Notes: generated from the letters alone by a model not told the origin. A stretch of DNA of 12,500 nucleotides from Stramonita haemastoma (GCA_030674155.1 CM060324.1:47462843-47475342); one strand, 5' to 3'; counted from the first letter of the stretch, positions 1 through 10,204 are shown. Numbers and translations: made by a program.

Positions 1-140
1 TACAGCTGGCTGAACTGGCGGAGGGGTGGGGGGGGGACTTACCCAAGCCAAAGCGCACCCATCCAACTGGTAACCAAGATCGAGGCTGCTTAACTTTGAC
101 TTGGTAAAAGGGAGCACTCTGACCACTTTGCTATCCCGTG
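1..140 (-). repeat. Partial tRNA-derived SINE-like element, cut by window edge
   Basis: Read on the minus strand, 133-113 gives TAGCAAAGTGGTCAGAGTGCT, a good match to a Pol III A box and tRNA D-arm. The rest (1-110) contains a stretch, roughly 1-82 (tacagctgg...gaactgg, then catccaactggtaacc), that recurs at 3629-3715, so it is a dispersed repeat. The expected B box near 60-80 is degenerate. A poly-G run at 28-37 interrupts the body. The element continues past base 1. Assignment as a SINE rests on the A box and the second copy; the family name is not known to me. Confidence 0.6.
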
Positions 141-385
141 GATACAAATATATGCAGGAGATACAAAGGAGATATGAAGGAGATACAAAGATCTGAAGTA
201 GACACAGAGACATAACGGAGGTACGAAGGATATACAAAGAAATGAAACAGACACAGGGATACGAAAGAGACATAAAGGAGACTTTTAAAAAGTATGAAGT
301 AGATACAAGGACATAAAGGAAATACGAAGGAGATACAAAGCTATGAAGTGGATACATAGACAAAAAGGAAATATGAAAGAGAGTG
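141..385. repeat. Degenerate purine-rich short tandem repeat
   Basis: The stretch is made of diverged 11-bp-like words such as ggagatacaaa, ggagatatgaa, ggaggtacgaa and agagacataaa. These repeat irregularly with occasional longer words (gatctgaagtagacacagagac). Almost every pyrimidine on the plus strand is in a TAC, TAT or CAC word. It looks like an old minisatellite eroded by mutation. It has no coding potential I would trust. Confidence 0.6.
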
Positions 386-421
386 TGTTCTGATAACAGT
401 TCTTCAAGGTAAGGTTAATGA

Positions 422-571
422 GGAAGAAAGATGGGCAGACCACCAACATCCTACATTGCCAACATCACAGAGATCAGTGATCTGGGAAGGCTACAGGAGA
501 TCGTAGAACTCAGCAGAGACACAGAGAGATGGCGAACCCTGGTGGTGGCATTGTGTGGAGCTCCTACCAAC
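422..571 (+). pseudogene. LINE reverse transcriptase C-terminal remnant
   Basis: The plus frame reads GRKMGRPPTSYIANI and then continues to RDTERWRTLVVALCG. The pattern GRPP-x-I at the start, followed about 25 residues later by D-x-x-RWR-x-LV, is the usual C-terminal end of the ORF2 protein of non-LTR retrotransposons (general family knowledge). Only about 50 residues remain. An in-frame stop at 419-421 lies just upstream and the catalytic reverse transcriptase region is absent, so this is a 5'-truncated dead copy. The frame then runs into the microsatellite at 603, which may be the decayed 3' tail (inference). It lies beyond the last visible SLC17 exon in gene order, on the opposite strand, probably in an intron. 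Confidence 0.6.
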
Positions 572-602
572 AGCAGCAATGGAGACAGTTTAGTTTTCAC
601 AG

Positions 603-645
603 ACACACAGACACAGACACAGACACAGACACAGACACAGACACA

Positions 646-702
<57 letters not shown>

Positions 703-720
703 CCCCCCCCCCCCCCCCCC
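603..720. repeat. Compound microsatellite (CAGACA)n-(CA)n-C20
   Basis: Three simple repeats follow one another: about eight CAGACA units, then about 25 CA dinucleotides, then roughly 20 consecutive C. On the SLC17 gene strand this is G20-(TG)n-(TGTCTG)n. It begins about 60 bp downstream of the splice donor at 783-778. Long open frames here, rich in Thr and His on the plus strand or Cys and Val on the minus strand, are translations of the repeat and not genes. Confidence 0.97.
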
Positions 721-783
721 TCATTCTTCAACACATCTCCAAGAGACACAAAAATATAGACAACTACATACACAAGCACTCAC

Positions 784-3397
<2,614 letters not shown>

Positions 3398-3474
3398 CTG
3401 CACACAGTGAACACCACACAACACCAACGTCAGGAGGACAGAAAACGCAGTTGGGATAGGTGAAAGGACATAGT

Positions 3475-3840
3475 AAAGGTAAAGGTGTCCCATAACCTTT
3501 GTGGTCGCACTGGGAGCGAGGCATCAGAGACCTCAGCTTCTCTAGGGGCCAGCATATTGAGGGCGGCGCCCATCTCCTCTCCCTCGTTGCTCTACCTTCC
3601 CTGACCCTAAAGAGGGCAGGTACCCATTTACAGTTGGGTGAACTGGGGGGGACTGTATGTACTGAAGCCAAGGCGCGCAAAAGGTCACCCATCCAACTGG
3701 TAACCCCGCTCGACGCTGTGTCTGTGTGTCTGTGTGTAACGCTCGTCGTCATTGAGCATCATGCAATCAAAGAAAAATTGTTTCTGATTCAATGGCTCAC
3801 AGAAAATGAAGCAGCAATCATTTTTTTAATTGAAAAATAA
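3475..3840 (+). repeat. Composite SINE-like dispersed repeat
   Basis: Three blocks are seen. First, a GC-rich stretch of unknown origin, 3475-3628, beginning aaggtaaaggtgtcccataa. Second, 3629-3715, a diverged copy of the element at 1-82. Third, 3741-3816, which matches the retroposon at 5361-6108 in two pieces: 3741-3797 against 5580-5635, and 3798-3816 against 6064-6082 (17 of 19 bases). A T-rich/A-rich end follows at 3821-3851. The 428 bp that separate the two pieces in the other element are absent here. Open frames on both strands cross these blocks but show no family resemblance. Confidence 0.65.
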
Positions 3841-3903
3841 ATTTTTTTAAATGGGTTAGATGAAAACAGATCAGGATAATGGAAGCTAAAAGAGATATAT
3901 GGT

Positions 3904-4288
3904 AATGAAGACAGAGAAGGAGAAATGGAAACAGAGAAGGAGGGATGGAAACAGAGAAGGAGGGATGGAAACAGAGAAGGAGGGATGGAAACAGAGAAGG
4001 AGGGATGGAAACAGAGAAGGAGGGATGGAAACAGAGAAGGAGGGATGGACACAGAGAATGAGAGATGGAAGCAGACATGGATAGGTGGAAACAGAGAAGG
4101 AGAGATGGAAACAGAGAAGGAGAGATGGACACAGAGAAGGAGAGATGGAAACAGAGAAGGAGAGATGGAAACAGAGAAGGAGAGATGGAAACAGAGAAGG
4201 AGAGATGGAAACACAGAAGGAGGTATGGAAACAGAGGAGAGATGGAAACAGAGAAGGAGAGATGAAAACAGAGGAGAGATGGAAACAG
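3904..4288 (+). repeat. 20-bp minisatellite (atggaaacagagaaggaggg)
   Basis: About 19 tandem units are present. Six copies with AGGAGGG start at acag positions 3931 to 4031, every 20 bp. Then come two diverged units (4051-4090), then six copies with AGGAGAG at 4091 to 4191. After 4210 the units shorten to about 15 bp by loss of GAAGG. The unit has no stop codon in any plus frame and is not a multiple of three, so each frame gives the same 20-residue Glu/Arg/Lys-rich peptide repeat in a different phase. That pattern is expected of a non-coding repeat. Confidence 0.95.
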
Positions 4289-4299
4289 CAGTACTGCTA

Positions 4300-5345
4300 G
4301 GAGCTAAAAACGGACATGTGGAAACGGAAAGATAGGTGGAAGCTAAATTAATGGGATAGATGGATCAAATGTAAGACAGATAAGTGGAAGAAGAAGAGAA
4401 GCCATTTGAGTTTAGTTTCCTTTTTTTGTTGTTTTGAATTTTCGCAAATATTTGTCCACATTTAAGATCATTTATTGCTTTATTATTTTATTTCTTACAG
4501 CACTTACGCTGGTAACTGTCCATGACAAGTGTGTTATGATAGATGTTTTGTTCCTTTGTTTGTGCATTTAGGATTGCAGTGGAGATTAATGCCTTTTGGG
4601 GGGCCTCCTATCACACACATCAATACATGTTCTGCCTCTAAAATTGTGTTAATTGCTGTGGCACACCCTACATAGCCATAAAATTAATTTTACTGTCATG
4701 ATTCCTTTTGAATTTGTCAAAAACAAGGAAAGAGCTATTCTGATGAACGAGGTGGGCAAAACAATATGCATCTTTGTTCATCCATGTTTTGGAATGTATT
4801 GTTTTATTGTCAATCTTTATATCTTCATATAAAATATATTTTCGGCCAGAAAGTCCTCTGGGCTGTCCATCTGGATCTTTCAGCCATATATTCTGTATGC
4901 TTGATATCTATTCTCCAGAATGAATTGAGGTATACGTTATGGGTTTTTAAATCACAGCTGCATTTGTACAAGTGTTTTATAACGAGGCCGGTTTCTTCAG
5001 TTAAAGATTTTCCTTTGCGGTTACTAACTCTATGTTTTCATATCCACGACAGCTTTAGTGCCATGGCAAAATGCTTTAACCTAAAGAAGGCACCCAAAGG
5101 CCCCATTTTCCTAAACTTTTGATACTTACTTTCCTTGCTATTCTGTTTTGTTTGTTATTCCATCATTAAATCATTTAGCAGGGAACTAAGCAACAAACTT
5201 CAAAGATATGTAAGGGTAGACAGAATGAGCACCTGTAACACTGTCATTCTACAAATTGGGGTAAAATTTCTTATTATCTCATTGTTAAAAAGACATCTGC
5301 AGCAAACTTTTCTTTGAAATTCATCTCATTCAGTCCCACAAATTA
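4300..5345. other. AT-rich DNA, no gene recognised
   Basis: Ordinary AT-rich sequence. A 118-codon plus-strand frame at 4766-5122 and a 60-codon frame at 5135-5317 are open, but both lack family motifs, have AT-driven codons and no recognisable splice context. I searched the minus strand for a preceding SLC17 exon (a helix rich in Gly/Trp ending in a phase 1 donor) and did not find one. Confidence 0.6.
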
Positions 5346-6123
5346 GAGGGTTCTCCAGATCAGCCGCCATGGCGCAGGGTTAGCGCCTTGGATTTTGGAC
5401 TGGAAGGTCGTGGGTTCGAATCCCATAAGAGTCATAGGGATTTTTCGGACTCCGGACAGCTCCTACCCAGAGTGATTATGTTGTGGGCTCAGTGGGAAGA
5501 CTGGAACCACACAGTCGAGCTTCATCTACTTTCGGGATGCGAATTTGAGTGTTGCTCCACAGCAGCAGCATTACATCATCCTCATCACCATTGATCATCA
5601 TACAATAATAAAAATTGCCTCTGATTCGGTGGCTCCCGTTGCTCTGGTCTCATGGTGACCTCAGATTTGGTTCCTCCATACACTGCTGTGCCTGTGGTGA
5701 GTTTGTGTCAAAGCCTTTGGGGTTGGAGGTTCAAGAGGGGACGGTCGTTGGCGGGACGATGTGGTGGTCGCCACCTTGGGTGGGCAATTCACTGTCTGGC
5801 TCCGCGACTGAGCTGGTACTGTCGTTAGTAGGGGGCTTAGTAGGTGGTGTCCTGCGTATGTTAGCTCAGAACAGGCACCACTGAACACCACCAAAGTGAC
5901 CCAGCATCAGTTCAGGGCCCCTCTGGCTAGTGGCCCCATGGCGGCCTGATAACAATGGGCTCCCTAGGAACTCCCGACCCTGAGGATGAGACACAACGGA
6001 TCTGGGTATGGCTGTGGCGTGGATATTAAAATGAGCGGCGTGGGAACATCAGGACGGAGACATCACAGAAGATGAGGCAGCAAAAAAAAAAAAAAAAAAA
6101 AAAACCCCGAGGGTTCCCCATAT
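5346..6123 (+). mobile_element. tRNA-headed retroposon, about 745 bp, with target-site duplication
   Basis: The body runs 5361-6104. Near its 5' end are a Pol III A box (TGGCGCAGGGTTAGCG, 5370-5385) and a perfect B box (GGTTCGAATCC, 5413-5423), together a tRNA-like head. It ends GAGGCAGC followed by 23 A (6082-6104) and CCCC. The flanks carry a 15-bp direct repeat, GAGGGTTCTCCAGAT at 5346-5360 and GAGGGTTCCCCATAT at 6109-6123 (13 of 15 identical), the mark of target-primed reverse transcription. It is longer than most SINEs (usually 100-500 bp). Small open frames inside (for example 5615-5884) are not convincing. It would move with the enzymes of an autonomous LINE. Confidence 0.85.
5361..5430 (+). 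promoter_or_regulatory. Internal Pol III promoter in tRNA-like head
   Basis: A box at 5370-5385 and B box at 5413-5423 are spaced as in tRNA genes. The T-arm can form GTGGG/CCCAT around TTCGAAT. The anticodon arm does not fold cleanly and no acceptor stem is seen, so this is a retroposon promoter and not a working tRNA gene. Confidence 0.75.
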
Positions 6124-6290
6124 CCCCAAGATACATTTCAAAGTGTTTAGGATTCTATTCCATTGGCAAATGTGGCATGTATCTGATTTAGGAAAATGTT
6201 TTACTACCAACCAATACCACTTTTGTTTTTGGATGTTCAAATACCTGATGTTTTACCAATGATTCTAATGTTTACATGCAGTTTTCAAAT
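6124..6290. other. Unique spacer between retroposon and tandem array
   Basis: AT-rich sequence with no recognised element. It ends in ttttcaaatggttgtaaagg, where aatggttgtaaagg is also the boundary seen between later array units, so the array may start a few bases before 6291. Confidence 0.5.
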
Positions 6291-6439
6291 GGTTGTAAAG
6301 GTTGAATGCATAGAGTAGGGCACGTTCTTGGTGCTGTGGGCTCTGTAACTGTGCAAAAGTGCGGGTGTCAAGGGCACGAAATCGGCGTTTTCATCACATG
6401 TTTTCCGCCCTCTTCAGCTTATGCAATGGGGGATATGTA

Positions 6440-6479
<40 letters not shown>

Positions 6480-7936
6480 TACGTGCGCTCTCTGGTGTTT
6501 GCGTGTGCGTTTGTTTGTGTGCGCGCCTGTAGCGGAGACCCTGCACTTTGCTGCGATTGCATCATATTGTGTGAAATTATTATTTTAGGGCAGTTGAAGG
6601 GGTCATTATTGCCTACACTGTACCATGCTTCCTTCCGACAAACTTGGCCCCGTGAGAGCTCGGTTGCCATCTTCGGGGCAGCGGTGTCGTCACAAGTCCA
6701 GCGCCACACACATCAAAAGGGGTTGTAAAGGTTGTATGCATAGAGTAGGGCGCGGTCTTGGTGCCGTGGGCTCTGTAACTGTGCAAAAGTGCGGGTGTCA
6801 AGGGCCCGAAACCGGCGTTTTCATCGCATCTTTTCGGCCTTCTTCAGCTTATGCATAGGGGGTATGTATGCGTGCGCTCGTGCGCTCGCTGGTGTTTGCG
6901 TGTGCGTATGTTTGTACGCGCGTGTAGCGGAGACCCTGCACTTTGCTGCGGTGCATCATATTGTGTGAAATTATTATATGGCAGTTGTTGGGGTCATCAT
7001 TGCCTACACTGTACCATGCTTCCTTCCGACAAACTTGGCCCCATGAGAGCGGGGTTGCCATCTTCGGGGTAGCGGTGCTGCCACAAGTCAAGCGCCATAT
7101 ACATCAAAAATAGTTGTAACGGTTGTATGCATTGAGCAGTATACAGTCTTGGTGCCATGGACTCTGTAACTGTGCAAAAGTGCGAGGGTTGCCATCTTCG
7201 GGCAGCGGTGTCGCCACACGTGTAGTGCCACACACATCAGAAAATGGTTGTAAAGGTTGTATGCATGGAGTTGGGCACAGTCTTGATGCCGTGGGCTCTG
7301 TATCTGTGCAAAAGTGCGGGTGTCAAGGGGCCCGAACCTTGCGTTTTCGTCTCATTTTTTCCACCTTCTCCAGCTTATCCATAAGGGGGGGGGGGGGTAT
7401 GTATGCGTTCACGCGTGCGCGTGCTCGCTGGTGTTTGTGTGTGCGTTTGTTTGTGTGCGCGTGTGTAGCGGAGACCCTGCACTTTGCTACGGTGCATCAT
7501 ATTGTGTGAAATTATTTGATGGCAGTTGTAGGGGTCATCATTGCCTACACTGTACCATGCTTCTTTCCGACAAACTAGGTCCCGTGAGAACGGGGTTGCC
7601 ATCTTCGAGGCAGCGGTGTCGCCACAAGTCCAGCGCCACACACATCAGAAATGGTTGTAAAGGTTGTATGCATAGAGTAGGGCACGGTTTTGGTGCCGTG
7701 GACTCTGTATGCAAAAGTGCGGGTGTCGATGGCCCGAAATCGGCGTTTTCGTCACATCTTTTCCGCCTTCTTCAGCTTATGCATAAGGGGGGGGGGGGGG
7801 GGTATGTATGCGTGCGCGCGTCCTTGCACTCGCTTTTGTTTGCGGGTGCGTTTTTTTTGTGTGCGCACGTGTAGCAGAGACCCTGCACTTTGCTTCGGTG
7901 CATCATATTCTGTCAAATTATTTTTTTATGGCAGTG
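6291..7936. repeat. Tandem array of five ~400-bp units with internal microsatellites
   Basis: Units begin at ggttgtaaaggttg: 6291-6720 (430 bp), 6721-7111 (391), 7112-7245 (134, internally deleted), 7246-7652 (407) and 7653-7936 (284, cut at the right end). Each full unit carries, in order: a conserved 5' part (gtgcaaaagtgcgggtgtc), a G run of 5 to about 17, a GT/GC-rich microsatellite, the block gtagcggagaccctgcactttgc, and a 3' block (ccatgcttccttccgacaaac to cagcggtgtcg). Open frames on both strands recur from unit to unit only because the DNA is duplicated; their ends and lengths change with the microsatellite. Confidence 0.9.
6436..6530. repeat. (GTGC)n microsatellite inside array unit 1
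   Basis: Eleven or so GTGC/CGTG units follow the G run of the first array unit. The matching site in units 2, 4 and 5 holds shorter, interrupted GTGC/GCTC/TGTG sequence (6868-6925, 7400-7465, 7806-7870), so expansion took place within this unit after duplication. Confidence 0.85.
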
Positions 7937-8019
7937 ATTTGCAGGTGGTACGAGTCAGACAGAGGGTACATTCCAGATGATCCCCAGGGTGTCAAGCTGC
8001 AAAGTGCCCAACAACAACG
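7937..8019 (+). repeat. Retroposon tail fragment with (CAA)n end
   Basis: Sequence from gatttgcaggtggtacgagt through gatccccagggtgtcaagctg to caacaacaac matches the reverse complement of about 2945-2856 with scattered substitutions. It abuts the point where array unit 5 stops matching the other units, so it probably truncated that unit by insertion or marks a rearrangement junction. No head or core is present. Confidence 0.65.
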
Positions 8020-8340
8020 AATCGAAAGTCTGTGAAATCACATGTGTAAAAACAAATAAACTAGAACAAAGCATAAATTGAAAGTAATGGAAACAAACTT
8101 TAAGAAGTGAAGGAAGTAAATTCACAAAAGTAAATTAAAAGGGAGTAAAATAAATAAATAAATAAAAAAAGGACAACCCAAAATTCGGAATTGCGCACAA
8201 ACAAGCATCTACCAGACTAACCATCCAACTGACCAACCTACCCACCAATCAAATTGACAATCAGCCAACCAAATAACGTGTAAACCGGTCAAACAATGCC
8301 TCACTAACCAATCAACCAATTGTGCCTGCGTATTTGTCTA
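8020..8340. other. A-rich and CCAA-rich low-complexity DNA
   Basis: An A-rich stretch with (AAAT)n at 8150-8168 passes into 8215-8325, where words such as ccaaccaa, aaccaatc and ccatccaactgacc recur without fixed spacing. It reads as a cryptic simple repeat. No gene is seen. Confidence 0.6.
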
Positions 8341-8365
8341 TAATTATGTCTGTGTATCTGTCTTT

Positions 8366-8447
8366 GTCTGTCTTTGTCTGTGTCTGTTTCTCTCTGTTTC
8401 TCTTTCTGTCACTGTCAGAAACAGAGGGAAACAGAGACAAAGGCAGA
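8366..8447. repeat. Imperfect inverted repeat (hairpin), pyrimidine/purine arms
   Basis: The left arm, gtctgtctttgtctgtgtct and on to about 8402, pairs with the right arm 8417-8447 (cagaaacagagggaaacagagacaaaggcagac). There is one 4-base bulge and two or three mismatches, giving a stem of about 31-33 pairs around a loop of about 14 bases. The left arm is itself a TGTCTT-type simple repeat. Confidence 0.7.
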
Positions 8448-8481
8448 CACACAGGTCAAACTTGTGGCGCCTTGCTTTCTA

Positions 8482-9065
8482 CACAGAATGCATTGACGCT
8501 AGACTGATATTGATAAAGAAGTGAAACATCATCCACAGAATGCATTGACGGTAGACTGATATTGATAAAGAAGTGCAACATCATCCACAGAATGCATTGA
8601 CGGTATTGATAAAGAAGTGCAACATCATCCACAGAATGCATTGACGGTATTGATAAAGAAGTGCAACATCATCCACAGAATGCATTGACGGTATTGATAA
8701 AGAAGTGCAACATCATCCACAGAATGCATTGACGGTATTGATAAAGAAGTGCAACATCATCCACAGAATGCATTGACGGTATTGATAAAGAAGTGCAACA
8801 TCATCCACAGAATGCATTGACGCTAGACTGACATTGATAAAGAAGTGAAACATCATCCACAGAATGCATTGACGCTAGACTGACATTGATAAAGAAGTGA
8901 AACATCATCCACAGAATGCATTGACGCTAGACTGATATTGATAAAGAAGTGAAACATCATCCACAGAATGCATTGACGCTAGACTGACATTGATAAAGAA
9001 GTGCAACATCATCCACAGAATGCATTGACGCTAGACTGACATTGATAAAGAAGTGAAACATCATC
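8482..9065 (+). repeat. Satellite of 12 units: 52-bp and 44-bp classes
   Basis: Units start at cacagaatgcattgac. Long 52-bp units lie at 8482 and 8534. Five identical 44-bp units follow (8586, 8630, 8674, 8718, 8762), then five 52-bp units (8806, 8858, 8910, 8962, 9014). The lengths add exactly: 7 x 52 + 5 x 44 = 584. The short class lacks eight bases (agactgat or equivalent) after gacggt. Diagnostic sites are C/G in gacgSt, C/T in tgaYatt and A/C in gtgMaac. There are no variable spacers. Confidence 0.97.
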
Positions 9066-9125
9066 CCCGATGTCGGAATGCAGCTACCTTAAATGGGGGC
9101 AAAAACGGTTGCGTACACAACCAAT
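9066..9125 (+). repeat. SINE core fragment adjoining the satellite
   Basis: GATGTCGGAATGCAGCTACC followed by AAATGGGGGCAAAAACGG and TTGCGTACAC is a diverged copy of the core seen on the minus strand at 3035-2965 (gtcggagtatggctgcctatatggcg ... gtcatacacgc). It starts within a base or two of the satellite's last unit. The head is missing and the 3' end fades into A-rich DNA. Confidence 0.6.
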
Positions 9126-9174
9126 ATCATCGTTAGTGGATCTTGGAGCTCTAGCCAAAGAATGGGGAAAAACA

Positions 9175-9321
9175 TTAAAATTAAAAAAAAATAATAATAA
9201 AAAAAACACCAAAAACTAAGACTCATGCCATTTCTATGCGCAGTGTATACATGCACAGAGACCCCCCCCCCCCAAAAAAAAAAATAATAATAATAATAAA
9301 ATAAAATTTAAAAAAATAAAA

Positions 9322-9352
<31 letters not shown>

Positions 9353-9365
9353 AAACAAAAATATA
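9175..9365. repeat. A-rich and (AAAT)n low-complexity region
   Basis: It contains ATAATAATA-type runs at 9190-9200 and 9284-9300, C12-A11 at 9261-9283, and about seven AAAT units at 9326-9353. No gene is seen. The flanks 9366-9640 are ordinary AT-rich sequence with one hairpin-forming stretch at 9564-9603. Confidence 0.85.
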
Positions 9366-9644
9366 TAATAAATATCTCTAAAGATAACCGCTGAGTGTAA
9401 CCAACTTGATTAGGCTAAAGGGAAACAACGCTTTATTTAAAAAGTGAATTAAAAAAAAAAGTGTGATGGATTGTCTTCCGTTGACTGTTTAAATAATTAT
9501 TGTCAGTTGTAGCAAGTACAGATTCAAAGCAGTCTGAACATGATAGTAAATCTTCTTCGTCGAACGCTCAGACAGCAACTATTATTGTCTGACCTATGAG
9601 CGAAAATGCGTTGCACTGCCGTTAAGCGCCTGACAAATCAGGCA

Positions 9645-9668
9645 CCCCCACCCCCACCCCACCCTCCC
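9645..9668 (-). other. Potential G-quadruplex (minus strand)
   Basis: The plus strand is CCCCCACCCCCACCCCACCCTCCC. The minus strand therefore has five G runs of three to five bases separated by single bases, which is well within the standard G3+N1-7 quadruplex pattern. A perfect 6-bp stem, gcctga-caaa-tcaggc, lies directly beside it at 9628-9643. Whether it forms in the cell is unknown. Confidence 0.7.
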
Positions 9669-9681
9669 TAAAAATCAGTTT

Positions 9682-9820
9682 AAAGAGCGTGAGGAGACTG
9701 CGTTTTCTATTGAACTAATTAATTAAAACTAAGATGTTTGTACTTTTAAAGAGTTTGAAGAGACTGTGTGCTCTATTGAACTAATCAATAATTTTTTTAA
9801 AGTTAGATGTTTGTACTTTT
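9682..9820 (+). repeat. Imperfect tandem duplication (66 and 73 bp)
   Basis: 9682-9747 and 9748-9820 share aaagag..tga.gagactg, ctattgaactaat and agatgtttgtactttt in the same order. They differ by substitutions and a 7-bp length change in the A/T-rich middle. The divergence suggests an old duplication. Confidence 0.85.
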
Positions 9821-9870
9821 ACTTATTGAAGCCTCATAGGGCGATACTGACATACAGAGACAGAGAGAGA

Positions 9871-10203
9871 TTGATTAGATTTGACTTGATTTGATTTATT
9901 CTTTTATATCAAGGATAACAGAATAAGCATTCTTGTGCTTTTTTACATCCAGTCCCCGTGTGTATGCAATTTAGTAAATGTCATGTTCCCACCGGCACAC
10001 GATGGCCTACTCTTGCGAAAAGCGGAACAGGATTTAACGTGTGTGCAAGATGTTCTGTGTGCGTTCGCACACGGGGCCTCGGTTTAAAGTCTCATCCAAA
10101 GGACTTTTGGGGAGAGTGGAGTCAGCACTGATGTTAACTCCAGGAGAAAAATTCCGGGTCATCAAATTGCGAGGCAATGTTCTGACCACTAGGCTATTTG
10201 AGC
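9871..10203 (-). mobile_element. tRNA-derived SINE, nearly full length
   Basis: Read on the minus strand from 10203, the head has a perfect A box (TAGCCTAGTGG, 10196-10186) followed by TCAGAACATTGCC. The B-box position near 10160-10145 (GACCCGGAATTTTTCTCC) is degenerate. The body contains GTGCTGACTCCACTCTCC and AAACCGAGGCCCCGTGTGCG, which I recall as a conserved central domain of molluscan SINEs (memory; a repeat search would decide). The 3' end (9953-9896) reads CTGGATGTAAAAAAGCAC and then a run ending AATAAAAGAATA-like, followed by an ATCAA-type tandem tail (9897-9871). GA-rich DNA lies on both sides, consistent with insertion into a GA tract. An open frame at 10360-10034 is incidental. Confidence 0.8.
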
Positions 10204-10204
10204 A

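Noticed and set aside
4766..5122. 118-codon plus-strand frame as a gene
   Set aside because: Starts in AT-rich DNA, has no family motif, no splice or translation context, and Cys/Phe/Leu-rich content typical of AT-rich non-coding frames.
5361..5430. Functional tRNA gene
   Set aside because: The A and B boxes are good, but there is no acceptor stem or clean anticodon arm, and the sequence continues into a poly-A-tailed retroposon.
6306..7874. Recurring 70-190 codon frames in the 400-bp array (both strands)
   Set aside because: They recur because the DNA is duplicated. Their ends shift with microsatellite length, and they include the GTGC and G-run repeats.
8482..9065. Regular direct repeats that could suggest a CRISPR-like array
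   Set aside because: There are no unique spacers; every base belongs to the repeat unit, and the setting is eukaryotic.
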